This document shows, piece by piece, positions 1-10,772 of a DNA stretch of 64,000 nucleotides; position 1 is the first letter of the stretch, and each line of letters starts with the position of its first letter. A model generated the notes under the pieces. That model made no database searches. It was not told where the DNA came from and saw nothing but the letters and a program-made list of their open reading frames with translations. The stretch comes from Psococerastis gibbosa (Eukaryota > Arthropoda > Insecta > Psocodea > Psocidae). Location of the stretch: NCBI GenBank assembly GCA_963971405.1, contig OZ020485.1:49225469-49289468 (forward strand), in the 5' to 3' direction. Position numbers and translations under genes: made by a program.

Positions 1-309
1 GTAATCAGGGCATATACAACCTTTTTATTTGTCACTAAAAATTAGCTTATTACCTGCAGCAATAGGCTAAAATATGTAATTGAAAATCCAATTATGATGA
101 TAGGCTAGTAATTTATATTAAAGAAATTTACTTCAACCTGGAACAGAACCTTTGACTCACTGGTCCATGCACATAACTCGGTTCTCTACCGATTGGACTA
201 GGTACTGGTAAAAATTGACAGTTACAGATGACAGCATGAGAGCGTTTTGCTATGATCAAAATAGGTTCCTTTAAAGCCAGGGGAAAGTTAAAAATAATCT
301 GAAAACAAG

Positions 310-662
310 ATTTAGATGCCATCGCGAGAGGAGCGAAACAAGAGCGCGCTCCGAATATGCGCCTGTAAAGCAAGGATCTCAAAAAAAGATTTTGATGACA
401 TCGTGAGAGGAGCGAAACAAGAGCGCGCTCCGAATATGCACCTGTAAAGCGAGGAGCTCAAAACATGACCGGGAGAGGCTCAAAATCGAAGCGTTCTAAA
501 AGGTGCTTTATGCGATCGTATCGGTGTTTAGATGACATCGCGAGAGGAGCGAAACAAGAGCGCGCTCCTAATATGCGCCTGAAAAGCGAGGTGCTCAAAA
601 CATGAGCGGGAGAGGCTCAAAATCGTAGCGCTCTGAAAGCTACCTTTTGCGATCGTCTCGGT
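310..662. repeat. Tandem GC-rich repeat, three imperfect copies
   Basis: Three successive copies start near 312, 393 and 529. Each contains the shared core GAGAGGAGCGAAACAAGAGC followed by a CGCTC-rich stretch. The first copy is short (about 80 bp). The second and third are about 135 bp and share a downstream GGGAGAGGCTCAAAATCG block. The copies are far more GC-rich than the surrounding AT-rich DNA. No gene was recognised in 1-310 or 663-866. Confidence 0.75.
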
Positions 663-868
663 GCTATACGGGTACGTACCGTGGGTTTCCCTGAACCATT
701 TATTAGTAGACTAGTACCACTCACGCGCGTGCATTTTTTTTAAATTTGCCACGTTTGTGGAGTTGTGACAATATTTCATGCCGTTTTGTTCGCATTTTGT
801 TATTGTTTGGTTTTTACGGCTACCAATTTTTATATTTTGGTATGCATTACCATATTAGTTGGCGAGTA

Positions 869-2374
869 CCGTAAAATGGGGCGAAGTGAATCAGTTTTGA
901 CGGTTTTCTAAACTTTTAAGGTTTTTAAAATACGAACTATACTCGCTGACTCACAGAGAGCAAATAGCTTAATCATTCATTAACTTAGTCTTGTTATTAA
1001 TTTGACGTTATCAGTTACTTTTACTTTTTTGTGTCCAAGCACGTCCAAGGGCGATGTGTATCACACGTTAAAATCGCTGTCTGAATCTCTTCAGCCTGCC
1101 CTGGGGTGTAGGGAATCGAATTATTTTTGCACTGAATTGCCAACCTATCAAAATTTTAACGTTTCCGCAACACAGACGTAGCTACCTGTGCAGCAACTGG
1201 CGTATTTTGTTACACGAATATTTTACATTTCAACACAAATCCGTATTAGAAGTTGGACCAATCAGGGAACAGAAGGAAAAGAAGCAAAAAAATGCAACAA
1301 AATGAGCGTATTGTGATATTCAAATATTATATTCTAAGCAGCAGAAATGAATTCAAACTAAAGGCGCCAATCCAAAATTTGAAGAAAATAAATGATATCA
1401 ACATCACCCATTATAAAAAATAACTTAAAACAACTAACTAAAAAAAAATAAAGAACCAGTAGAAATTGGGCTGATGGGCCGTGGTTGATTTGAAAGTTGA
1501 TTATGGAAGTTGACTTTCATATCGACTATGGACCATCAGCCCATTTTCTACTGATTCTTCATATGACTCTGGCCGCGAAAGCCTTTGCAGTTACATTTTA
1601 AAAAATAAACCCTATAAAAAGTCACACCAACAGCATAATATTAACCATTAACACGATAGTCATCACAAATCCAAGATTTCAGCCTAGCGTAAACAAATTT
1701 TTGTAAGCCAAAATCGTGGCAAAACTAAAAAAAACTTATCAAAAGAAAAAAAAAAATGAATATCTGATCTACCTCCCGACCAAGATTTAGTTGGCAAGTA
1801 ATTAATATTATTTTTCAACAAATAAATTTCTGATATAAGAAATTTAAAACTTTAAACCTGTGTGGAGCATTAAATTAGGCTGCTATATAACTGATATATT
1901 TTTATTTTGGTTACCAAAACATTTAGGTAGGTAAGCGAAAAATAAATTAAGCGGAAACATATGTATTGTTTCGCTGAGGAATTTATTAATCATTTTTCGT
2001 CACCCCATGGGGCGAAGTGAATCAGGCTTGTGACACCCATAATTATCTTAATAATTATCATGATTCATTTTCAGTACTATTTTATAGTTAAATTAAAAAC
2101 TAACTATGAAGGCCGATATTATTTGTTACTGATGTCCGTGACGATGCTCTTACGGTAAATTTTTTAAGGAAAGGAGGAAGATAGCAAAATGTACGTTTTT
2201 CCAGACATAAGTCACATTTTGTTACTACTGATAACGTCTAATAATTAATAACAGGACTAAGTTAATGAATGACTAAGCTTTGCTCTCTGTGAGTCAGCGA
2301 GTAAAGTTCGTATTTTAAAAACCTTGAAAGTTTAGAAAACCGTCAAAACTGATTTTCTTCGCCCCGTTTTACGG
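869..2374. mobile_element. TIR element with ~150-bp inverted ends and TA duplication
   Basis: The ends begin CCGTAAAATGGGGCGAAG on the left and, read in reverse complement, CCGTAAAACGGGGCGAAG on the right. The inverted similarity runs for about 150 bp (869-1015 against 2228-2374). Each end is flanked by TA (867-868 and 2375-2376), as expected for Tc1/mariner-type or similar non-autonomous elements. No transposase ORF was found inside. A second, internal inverted repeat sits at about 1450-1560, and a GGGGCGAAGTGAATCAGG motif recurs near 2010. Confidence 0.8.
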
Positions 2375-2526
2375 TATTAACAAATTTTTTTAGATACGGT
2401 ATTTATTTTTTTTTTAAATCGCCGGGGAGACCCCGGTCACTTTTTCCAGTTTTGTTAAAGTTATCGTCTGCAAAATCAATTTTTTTTGCCGACAAACTAT
2501 TTCAGCCCTATATTTTAAAAAACAAT

Positions 2527-2614
2527 CCTCGTGGGGGGGGGGGGGGCCAATGAAACACCACCCCATTCGAGAACCTATCGTAAGTCCCAAAACATTTCTG
2601 GCTACGCCACAGAA
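2527..2614 (-). mobile_element. Fragment of hAT-like 'GGCGTAGC' MITE
   Basis: On the minus strand this piece starts GTGGCGTAGCCAGAAATG and runs into a long G/C homopolymer. It matches the first part of the elements at 47008-47537 and 57497-58050. The far end is missing, so this is a broken copy, and it abuts the SINE at 2615-2797. Confidence 0.6.
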
Positions 2615-2797
2615 CCTAGCGGAGTTAGGGCTATAAATAAAGCCCTCTCTAAAGCCCTCTCTTACACTCAACTAGGAAAGCCCGGGACCGCCTGCTTTAC
2701 ATGCGCTCCGAAACATGGCCAGTAAATGTAGGAAGTGTAGGACTCGAACCAACAACGTTTCGGGTGAAAGACAGAGTCCGTACGACCACTCTACATG
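2615..2797 (-). mobile_element. tRNA-derived SINE (copy 1)
   Basis: Read on the minus strand, the head has an A-box-like TAGAGTGGTCG and a B box GGTTCGAGTCC about 40 bases later, which is the layout of an internal RNA polymerase III promoter from a tRNA. The body (CCATG...GTAAAGCAGGCGGTCCCGGG, then AGTGTAAGAGAGGGCTTTA) matches a second copy at 26160-26375 and tail fragments at 19680-19925. It is too long and too disrupted to fold as a working tRNA. Confidence 0.75.
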
Positions 2798-2833
2798 TCT
2801 TGACCTATTGTACTGCTTTGTTTCAGTTAATGG

Positions 2834-3058
2834 ATGACACACGACTATTCCCAAAAACGTCAAACCATTCAAATAAGATTCGTCGGCACAGACGAGCATT
2901 TTATGGATGCCTCGTCGAAAGAAATGGAACTTCAGGCTAAGAATCGACAGACATTAAGAAATTCGCAATTTTTCCTGCCCTATTCACGAATAATCTCTCT
3001 ACAGACTTGTGGTAATGTGGATGCTGAACCGGGGATTATGTCCCCTGATTTAACTTAG
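2834..3058 (+). pseudogene. Possible LINE ORF start remnant with degenerate 2A-like motif
   Basis: A short open stretch of 74 codons ends in the residues QTCGNVDAEPGI. Many invertebrate LINE ORFs begin with a hydrophobic stretch followed by a 2A-like consensus (D-V/I-E-x-N-P-G-P). Here the spacing and Gly are kept, but Asn-Pro-Gly-Pro has become Glu-Pro-Gly-Ile, so ribosome skipping would not be expected. The rest of the ORF is not found. The assignment is weak. Confidence 0.3.
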
Positions 3059-3806
3059 AATAAAAATGCTCGTCTGCATTTACAATAGGTATCTTGGTGT
3101 TGTCTTAGTTTCTATGAGCATCACACATCATTGAACACTAAATCGAAATTTCGTAAATAAAGCGTAAACATATTCATTTAAATACCGACTGCGCCATTTA
3201 GTCCTGTATTGACGCTGATAATAATAAATTAATAGGTTACATTGTTACATTCGCGTTCCTATATCCGAGTAGCAATCTTTTTCTTCCTTTGGTATTTGGC
3301 TTGTTGTCCTCAATTCTGTTTACGCTTAATAAGGCGTTCACCTAACCGTATGTACAGTATGTTTATGCAACAATAAAAGAATGTCTGTTACAGCTATATA
3401 GCGTTGTTTACTAAATTAAATAAATGAGCCGTTGGTACCTACTTAGCTCTAGGTGCCTTGCTGTACACTCCTCTCAATCGTGATAATATTCTAATTTAGA
3501 TGATCAAAAACTTGTGTTGGGAAACCCTGCTCTACAAACCATGCCATCGGAGGCCTACCGCAACTCAACACAGGTAGCCTATTGCCTACTGAGGCCTGTA
3601 TGCGATCAAGGTGAAAAAGCTGCGCCCAACTGAAAAATTCTACTAAACCAATAAGTTACCCAACAATATCGGTTAATATTTTTAATTTAAGTTATAATGA
3701 TTTGGTCTCATCAATTGGAGCACATTTCATACACCATATTTAAAATGCTTTTCCTTCTTTTCTTTGAAAAAATATTTTTTTCATGAACATTTCAAGAACA
3801 TCAGTA

Positions 3807-4024
3807 AGGCGGCTATTCCATCTGTCAATAATCCGTAATTTGCGCAATAAAAATTGATGAGATGTTTGTTTTAAGGAGACTATTATGTAGATACTTAACT
3901 TATCTACTATAAATTAAGTTATAATAGATAAGTTAAAGTAACTACATAATAGTCTCCTTAAAACAAACATCTCATCAATTTTTAATGTACAAATGACGGA
4001 TTATTGACAGATGGAATAACCGCC
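3807..4024. mobile_element. Foldback (palindromic) MITE
   Basis: The sequence is one large imperfect palindrome. The left arm has GGCGGCTATTCCATCTGTCA and GATGAGATGTTTGTTTTAAG. The right arm carries their complements, ending in GACAGATGGAATAACCGCCT. The arms are about 100 bp, with a short AT-rich loop near 3905. It is flanked by TA-like dinucleotides, has no coding capacity, and lies next to the 3' end of the LINE fragment below. Confidence 0.8.
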
Positions 4025-4029
4025 TAACA

Positions 4030-4496
4030 AAAACCCCATGGGCAGTATTTCAGTATTTCATCAGTATTTCCACCAGTCTTAACTAAGCCAACCAGAGCTC
4101 CGAAACAGCGGTCTGCAGGAAACCGTCTGGTCCCTAACACCAGCCATGGTCCTAATGGCCCTTTTTTGTATGAGAAATGCCCTGGTGGCGTCAACCGAGT
4201 TGCCCCAGCATATTACTCCATATCTTAGGTGCGACTCGAAGAGGCCATAATAGACCAATTTCAAAACAGCAGTACTGACCAGGAAGGATAGGCTCCACAA
4301 GAGGAAAGCGCAAGAGGTGAGCTTTGCGCAAAGGTTGTTAACATGAGATTTCCAGTTGAGAGCCGGATCCATAGTAACTCCCAGCAGTCCTGCTTTGTCC
4401 CCTAGCCGGACCACACTACCACACAATTGGAACTGCGGATCTATATCCATGGGCTTATGAAGTGTTTTGAATACAACAAAATTGGTTTTACCCATA
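4030..4496 (-). pseudogene. Jockey-type LINE reverse transcriptase, 3' half (split by pogo-like insertion)
   Basis: The minus-strand ORF (4495-4079) reads KTNFVVFKT..., the segment following the palm domain of a non-LTR reverse transcriptase, then the thumb-like LNWKSHVNNLCAKLTS and YGLFESHLRYGVICWG. Its 5' end joins in frame to the RT half at 14589-15175 once the 10-kb element between them and one TA copy are removed. The junction codons then read ILN-MGK. This shows that one LINE was interrupted. Homology fades before about 4030. Confidence 0.85.
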
Positions 4497-4855
4497 AGGT
4501 AAAGGCGCTAGTAGATGGCCATTTAAGGCAATTGTCTCTGTTTTTTAACCCTGTATGTGATGTAAATCGATCTACACACTGGGTGGAGGCGTTTTGCGAT
4601 AGATTAAACTCCACTTTTGTAAGATCTATCAACAGATTACTCCAGTTTCAAAAATTCCAGCAGAAAAAAAAAATTCAAATAAAAATAAAGACGAATCTAG
4701 TAGATGGCCACTTGAGATAAGTGAAAAATCAGTAGATGGCCACTTTTTTCCCTAGTAGTTGCCCACCCAGTTTCAATGCTTTATTCTGTGCTCTAACTTA
4801 AAACAAGCCTTATAGAATGCTTCATAAGAACTTCATTTATTTATTTAAAAAAGAT

Positions 4856-7044
4856 TCAGTCTTCAAAGTTTTCCATTTCCGGCACAATAAAAAGATCTCG
4901 TGTTTTACTGGTTTTTTGAGGCTCCTTTATGCTCGTGACTACGTTTTCCCATTCGTATTCACAAACATCCGCCCTAACTGGCCATTTCCACAACCTCCCT
5001 ACTTTCGCCATGGCCGAAATAGAAGCAACAAGTGGAAACGGACTAGGCACAGTGCTAGTAGATGATGGTCCTGGTAGCTCATATATAACTTCCATGTCCG
5101 CAGTGGCCAACTCGGAAATCGGTTCTGGAACGTTGAAGACTGTGCTAGTAGATGATTGTCCTGGTAGCTCATGTACAGGTTCCATGTCCGCAGGGGCCAA
5201 GCCAGAAATCGGTTCTGGAAAGTTGAAGTCTGTGCTAGTAGATAATGGTCCTGGTAGCTCATGTACAGGTTCCATGTCCGCAGGGGCCAAGTCGGAAATC
5301 GGTTCTGGAAAGTTGAAGTCTGTTCTATTAGATGATGGTCCTGGTAGCTCATGTACAGGTTCCATGTCCGCAGGGGCCAAGTCGGAAATCGGTTCTGGAA
5401 AGTTGAAGTCTGTGCTATTAGATGATGGTCCTGGTAGCTCATATACAGGTTCCATGTCCGCAGGGGCCAAGTCGGAAATCGGTTCTGGAAAGTTGAAGTC
5501 TGTGCTAGTAGAAGATGGTCCTGGTAGCTCATGTACAGGTTCCATGTCCGCAGGGGCCAATAACTCGTAAATCACTTCTGGAAAGTTGAACTCGGCTGAA
5601 AGAAGTGGAGATACTGGCCGATCCTCGTGCGCTTGATAACTTTCTTCTTTTTCGAGGGCTTCTACTTCCGCTTTGGTTCTGTTCCATAAGTTGTACAATG
5701 ACTTATCATTGGAGTCACCGGACCAATCACCAATTGTAGATTGAAAGGCAATCAAGGTGCCAGCAGGTAATGATTCATTCAGAAAATGTAAGCCTCTCTT
5801 TAAGAACAAAATTCGTTCAGTGTTTCCCTTCTTCTCTATAGCTTTCCCAGGGATCGTAACTGCTTCGGGGTTCCAGGGAACAAGGCCACATTTGCGGAAA
5901 CCATTCACTAGAATGGAAGGGGTTAAACTTTCGTCCATCACCTCCTTAAGTAATTTGGCGAAGCCTTTCTTTTTCAAAGCGTGCCCCTCCTCGCTTTGAA
6001 TTTTTTCAATCCGCCACCTGTGCACTCGCTTCCTCCAAGCCACCTTCAAGGGTTTAAAAACTGCCACGTCAAGTGGTTGCAGCATATGCGTTGCATTGGG
6101 AAAGAGCGGTACAAGTACGATGCCTTTCTCATTACAGAACTGGCTGCATTGGTAAGATAAATGCTATTTGTGTCCATCTACGAAGAGAATAGCAATAACA
6201 TGATGGTTTGAGAGGATAACCAAGGGAAAAATATATCGGCTATGAACTCAAAAAACGCTTCGCAAGTCATCCAACCAGAGTCGGTTTTTCCCAGTCCCCA
6301 CTTTGGAGGAAAATTGTCGGAAATTTCGGCTGGAATTCGCTTGTAAGGGTATATAATTGTCGTAGGAGCATAGGTGCCGGCAGCATTTCCTGTTACAAGT
6401 ACTGTGACACACTCTTTGTCGTCAGCGTTAACTTGTTGATACACATTTTTTTCTCCCTTTTTGGCGAGGACCTTCGGTGTTTTTGGTGCCAACATGAATG
6501 CGGTCTCATCACAATTGAACACCCTTTTGGGGTCAAGGAGAACGTCGGCCCACCCCTTTTCTTTTAAATAGTCCCCAACTTTCCCAAACCAGGCTTGGAT
6601 TGCTTCTTCGGTGACAGCTGCTCTTGAAGACGTCAAGTTTTGCGAGGTTCTTGAAGCTACTCCTTTATTCCTTTTCATAAAAAGCTTCAAAAATGTTTTC
6701 CCTGGCTTATTATCCTTAAAAAATTTGCAGTCCCGTTTTAAATCATTCAGGTATTTTTGAATGCTAAAGAGCAGCTGCTCGTAAGTAATGGGGAATCCAG
6801 CCGCTGCCGAATCGAACACCCACTGACATATCCTCCCCTCTTCTTCTGTTGTTAGCATCGTGGCTGGGCCCATCTTCCTTTCCAGGGGAGACTTCCCGGT
6901 AACTTTGTTTGAGAGAGTTTGCCGAGGGACTCCGAATTTCTTGGCGGCAGCCCGAATCTTTGTGTTATGGAGTCTAACGTCGTTGACGGCTTGGGTCATT
7001 GCCTCTTCGCTGTAACTTAAAAACGCTCCTTTTTTTCCTGGCAT
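4856..7044 (-). pseudogene. Pogo-like transposase, broken by a frameshift and a stop
   Basis: The first part (7044-6178) has an N-terminal pipsqueak-like helix-turn-helix (about residues 10-50, KKFGVPRQTLSNKV). A CENP-B-like HTH follows at about 65-140, then the first catalytic Asp in FNCDETAF (Asp179). Near 6230 a one-base shift puts the ORF into a premature stop. In the other frame the chain continues with the second catalytic motif VDGHK, then an in-frame TAG, then LVPLFPNATHMLQPLDVAVF. It runs to 4856 as a 409-codon ORF. The C-terminal tail holds six 30-residue repeats (see 5040-5570). This copy should be inactive. The family assignment is firm, and the exact third acidic residue was not settled. 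Confidence 0.88.
5040..5570 (-). repeat. 90-bp in-frame minisatellite in the transposase tail (six copies)
   Basis: Copies start at 5071, 5161, 5251, 5341, 5431 and 5521 with an exact 90-bp period. Each encodes on the minus strand a 30-residue unit with the elements FNFPEPIS, LAPADMEPVHELPGPSS and STST. The period is a multiple of three, so the frame stays open. The units are acidic and proline-rich. The opposite strand is also open through the array, which produces a spurious ORF. Confidence 0.92.
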
Positions 7045-7342
7045 CTAAAAAATAAAAATAAAAAAATAAATTGACAGAATGAGTAATTGGCCAAAAAAAT
7101 AGTCAGTAGTTGGCCACCCGGCTCATTACTGAAAATTAAAAATTAAACCAAAAAAAATTTAATGCATTATAATTCTATTATATTTCCTTGTTAGATAATC
7201 AAAAATAAAGCAAAGTAACATTGAAATATAAAATACCTAGTAGTTGCCCGCCCGGGCAATTATTAAATTATTGTGAATAACAGATGCTAGTAATGGGCCA
7301 CCCCACAGAACAACATAATATATAAGAACGTTAACTCAATGG

Positions 7343-8954
7343 TAGAGGTGGGTAGTATTTCCAGTAGCTGCTATTTGTAGCAGCTCCATAGTGAGGAGCA
7401 GTAGCAGTCTGCTCCTTAGATGGAAATACTCCTGCGATTTTCTGTCACAGCACAATGCACAAGTCCGGATGAACCAGCGACCTGCTCCTTTTTTCTATGT
7501 TCAGCTTATGAAAACCTGCTCCGAGGGACCTAGCCTCCTGCTCCTGGTCTGGTTGCTACTTTCCAGTTATAGTTTACAATGAACTTAGCTTTTATTACTA
7601 TTGCGTAGACGTAAATGGTTTTCTTAGGTTGGTCAAGCACATTTTTCTCCTGAATATGTATGTTATATGTTGAGGCTTTTATTAATTAGTCACGCGTATT
7701 TTTACAACTTTTCTTATATTTTGCCTTTATTTTAGCTATTTATATAAACTAAACATGGAAACTTAGAAATCGCATGTTGCTGTGTTACCAATAAAAAAAA
7801 ATTATCAATTCGCCGCTAGGGGAGCCCCAACCCGGCAAACTTCAAATCCTAGGACACTGAAGCTTAATGTTTCATGATAATTTTAGAGAATAGGCTGCAA
7901 TTAGGTATGGGATTGTTGCATAGATAGTTCTTCTTGGCATGTCTCCCAATTTTGTACGTTGTTTATTGTATATAGTCTGTGCCAATAGACTACATTTAGA
8001 TCATATACTGTAACCAGCCTATTTATGTACCTGCATATGCCCAACTCTGTCATGAATGATATTTGAGAAATTCCACTGCAATAAGCAGCTCAATACGATA
8101 GAACGGTTCTATAGTGAACCCGTAGACTATAGGCCTATATGCTTTCCAATTTATGAATTAGTATATAGGTACCGGGATAGATAATATGAGTAGATCGAGG
8201 TAAATAATGGTCCTGCAGTAACATTTCGGTTGCCTCGACATTCCCTATGCCAAAACACTTCCAGAACTAGCAGGCCAATACTGTATTACAACACAGTGTG
8301 GCAGGGTACACGGCCGGTACTTACGCAATGTATTTTGGAATGAATTACCCATAATTTATTCAAAAAATATTTTTATTTTATTCAAAACGAAAACGCTGCT
8401 TGGTGAAGCATCCTGTTTGGCTTTGTTACCCTGCTTAATACCTACAAGATAATGTTAACCAAACTATCAAGGGGTAAGGGAGCTATTGGGGTTTGTTTTC
8501 AGAAATAACAACTGAAATATATGTAGTAGGCGTACCTACTGTTTTTCAATGTTAAGTAAAACGTTCCAGCCGTTTTTGAGGAAAAAAATTAAAACGATGT
8601 TTTGGAGGGTAAACCTCCCAAAATTGAGTTAGCCAAAATAAAATGTTCCCGAGATATGATTTTTGTGTGCCAAATTTCATCAAAGTACACCGAACAGTTT
8701 GACCACAAATCGACAAACAGACTTGATATAATAGCAGTAGCAGCACGAGACACGAGTATAAAACACAGCTGGATAAAAGTAGCAATGAGTAAAAATCGCA
8801 GCGTGGATAGAAGTAGCAGCACGAGGAAAAAACACAGCTGGACAAAAGTAGCAATGATTATTGAGTAAAAATCGCAGGTATTTATACCTGCTACTTTTAA
8901 ATCGCAGTAGCAGTTGGTCCTGCTCCTTGAAAACACAGTCGCAACCCACCTCTA
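7343..8954. mobile_element. hAT-like non-autonomous element
   Basis: It begins TAGAGGTGGGT and ends ACCCACCTCTA, flanked by the perfect 8-bp duplication CTCAATGG (7335-7342 and 8955-8962). The other P-like copy shows the empty site (a single CTCAATGG near 60110). The 8-bp duplication and the termini fit the hAT superfamily. The subterminal regions are rich in short GAGCAG/CTGCTCC and AGTAGCAG repeats. No transposase was recognised in the 1.6 kb. Confidence 0.88.
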
Positions 8955-9327
8955 CTCAATGGTAATATTTTGTTAGGGAAAGACTGCCAACTGCCAAAAA
9001 AAAATAATAATAACGTTGGCCCTCCCGCGTCAGAATCATTCGCTCCTTTTTTCAAATTTTGTGTGGCCGGGGCCCCGGCCGGCCCGGCTCGCGCTCCCTT
9101 CCTATTTAATATTATATTGACCTATTTTGTATTATATAATTGATTTTTAATGACTACTCTGGTATGTACTCTGACAACGTTGTTAGTATTCACCTTATTT
9201 TAAACAAACAATTTTTTTTTCATAGTTCCACACTAAGCCGTACCTAACATATTAAATACAAAATTAAGAAATACTCAATGACCAACGCACATTATACTTA
9301 TTAAGAAATATACATTTCTTTTTATTA

Positions 9328-9597
9328 CTAAATTGAACTCAGTCCATACAAAATCCATCTACAAATTATTTGTGATAACGTGAATAGCTCGAAATGTAAT
9401 GTATCAACACGTCGAAATAGATTGTTATGTGGAAATAGGAATACATTCTCGTCCTTGCTCTTCTTCTGGAAAGTCGAGACTGACATCTTGTGCAGGTTCC
9501 ACCTATACTCTTCATCGGTTGCGAGCCTTCCCTTGCTCGGTAATGAGCCATTCGCCGCCAATAAACCGAATCCTTCAGGCTTTTGCATAGCGAACAA
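9328..9597 (-). CDS. Short ORF within P-like element (conserved in both copies), unknown
   Basis: This 89-codon minus-strand ORF is matched by an 89-codon plus-strand ORF at 59474-59743 in the sister element. The two differ at only a few residues (for example GSLPSK/GSSPSK and TDEEYRW/TDDEYRW). It contains basic stretches (STFQKKSKDENV) and no recognised domain. Conservation may reflect only the recent common origin of the two copies, so coding status is uncertain. It could be a non-coding part of the element. Confidence 0.2.
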   Translation of the reverse strand: MFAMQKPEGFGLLAANGSLPSKGRLATDEEYRWNLHKMSVSTFQKKSKDENVFLFPHNNLFRRVDTLHFELFTLSQIICRWILYGLSSI

Positions 9598-10509
9598 TGT
9601 CTTCTTCTTCCAGCATCACGTCTATCTTTCTCCTCCTTATCAAGGCGGCATGCATGTTCATCCCGAACTAGATTCTCTTAATAAATCGCTGACATGACAT
9701 CTCCTGAAAGTTCAAATGATATGATAAGCCAAACTACCCGCACAAATATGAAGAAGAAAAAGTAACGATGCTTCTCCTTTCTCCGATCACATGGTGTGTA
9801 GAGACCTGCGCATCTTAATACCTTGCCACTTCATATACTGTAGGTACCGTAATTGATCATTTATATATTAATTTCCATTATAGGTTTCTAATTGATCGGA
9901 ACATGAGTAGGCAGCCATGGTACAATTACTGACCATGGAAATTTGACATTACCTACACTAATTAATAAAAATGAAAGCATATTTGGGTAAACTCGCACCA
10001 GTCCGTTACACAAGGATATTTCCACAAATCTAACAACATAGATAGTGTCACTTTTCCTGTTTCTGGAACCGTAAAAGCAGCATGTAAATCTGTCGAATAG
10101 GTACTCGAAATGCCAATACTTTCGTTATAATAGCGTAGGTCTACAAATAGGAAAGGAAAAATAGCAGATTAGTTAAAGAGCCCATAGGAAATTGTCAGCC
10201 CGAAATTTAAAACTTTTTATTTAATTAACTAAGCAAGTTATTAAAGATTTGGCTCATTTCAGTTGTAGAAGTCTACTTTATGCATCATATAATAAGGTTA
10301 TTTTTTACAAAATATTATCATGTCGATGAAAAAGCTACAATTTAAAATATTAGAAATACTATATCTTATCATAGGATGCATGAAGTAGTCTTTTACAACT
10401 TTAATGAGACAAATGTTAAATAACATGATTCGTTAATTATTTCGGGCTGCCAATTTCCTACGGGCTGTACACCCTTAATATACTATCGTCACCCCTATCT
10501 GAGATTGCT

Positions 10510-10772
10510 AGAAAATACTTACTTTGCACTATGGAGTTCAACTTGTCAGCACCGACGACTGCCATTTTCTTACTTCTTACTACTGGGTTCCAGCTTCAGG
10601 TGATGCCGATGGCCAGATGATTCATTCACCAGTGCCCAAAGATTCTTCCGTCCCAGAATTTTTTCTATTCCTCCTCCTCCCAATGCCGTCACGAGTAAGT
10701 CCTTCTCCCTGCTTGGAATGGACCATTGCAGGAGAATATGCTCAAGAGTTTCTTCATCCATTCCACAGTTAA
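10510..10772 (-). pseudogene. LINE 3'-end fragment inside the P-like element
   Basis: The minus strand encodes MDEETLEHILLQWS, which resembles the C-terminal zinc-knuckle region of non-LTR retrotransposon polymerases (CxxC...ETxEHILxxC) with the last Cys lost. The same fragment, longer by the CRACG part, is in the sister copy at 58261-58545. It therefore entered the element before the copies separated. Confidence 0.6.

Noticed and set aside
2740-2797. tRNA gene on the minus strand
   Set aside because: A and B boxes are present, but stems do not pair and a related copy at 26160 has a long non-tRNA body, so it is a SINE.
4929-5570. 213-codon plus-strand ORF with Gly/Ser-rich repeats
   Set aside because: It is the shadow of the 90-bp repeat in the minus-strand transposase tail. 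The period keeps all frames open.
8552-8949. Several overlapping ORFs of 75-115 codons on both strands
   Set aside because: They arise from short AGTAGCAG-type repeats at the end of the hAT-like element. Composition is not protein-like.
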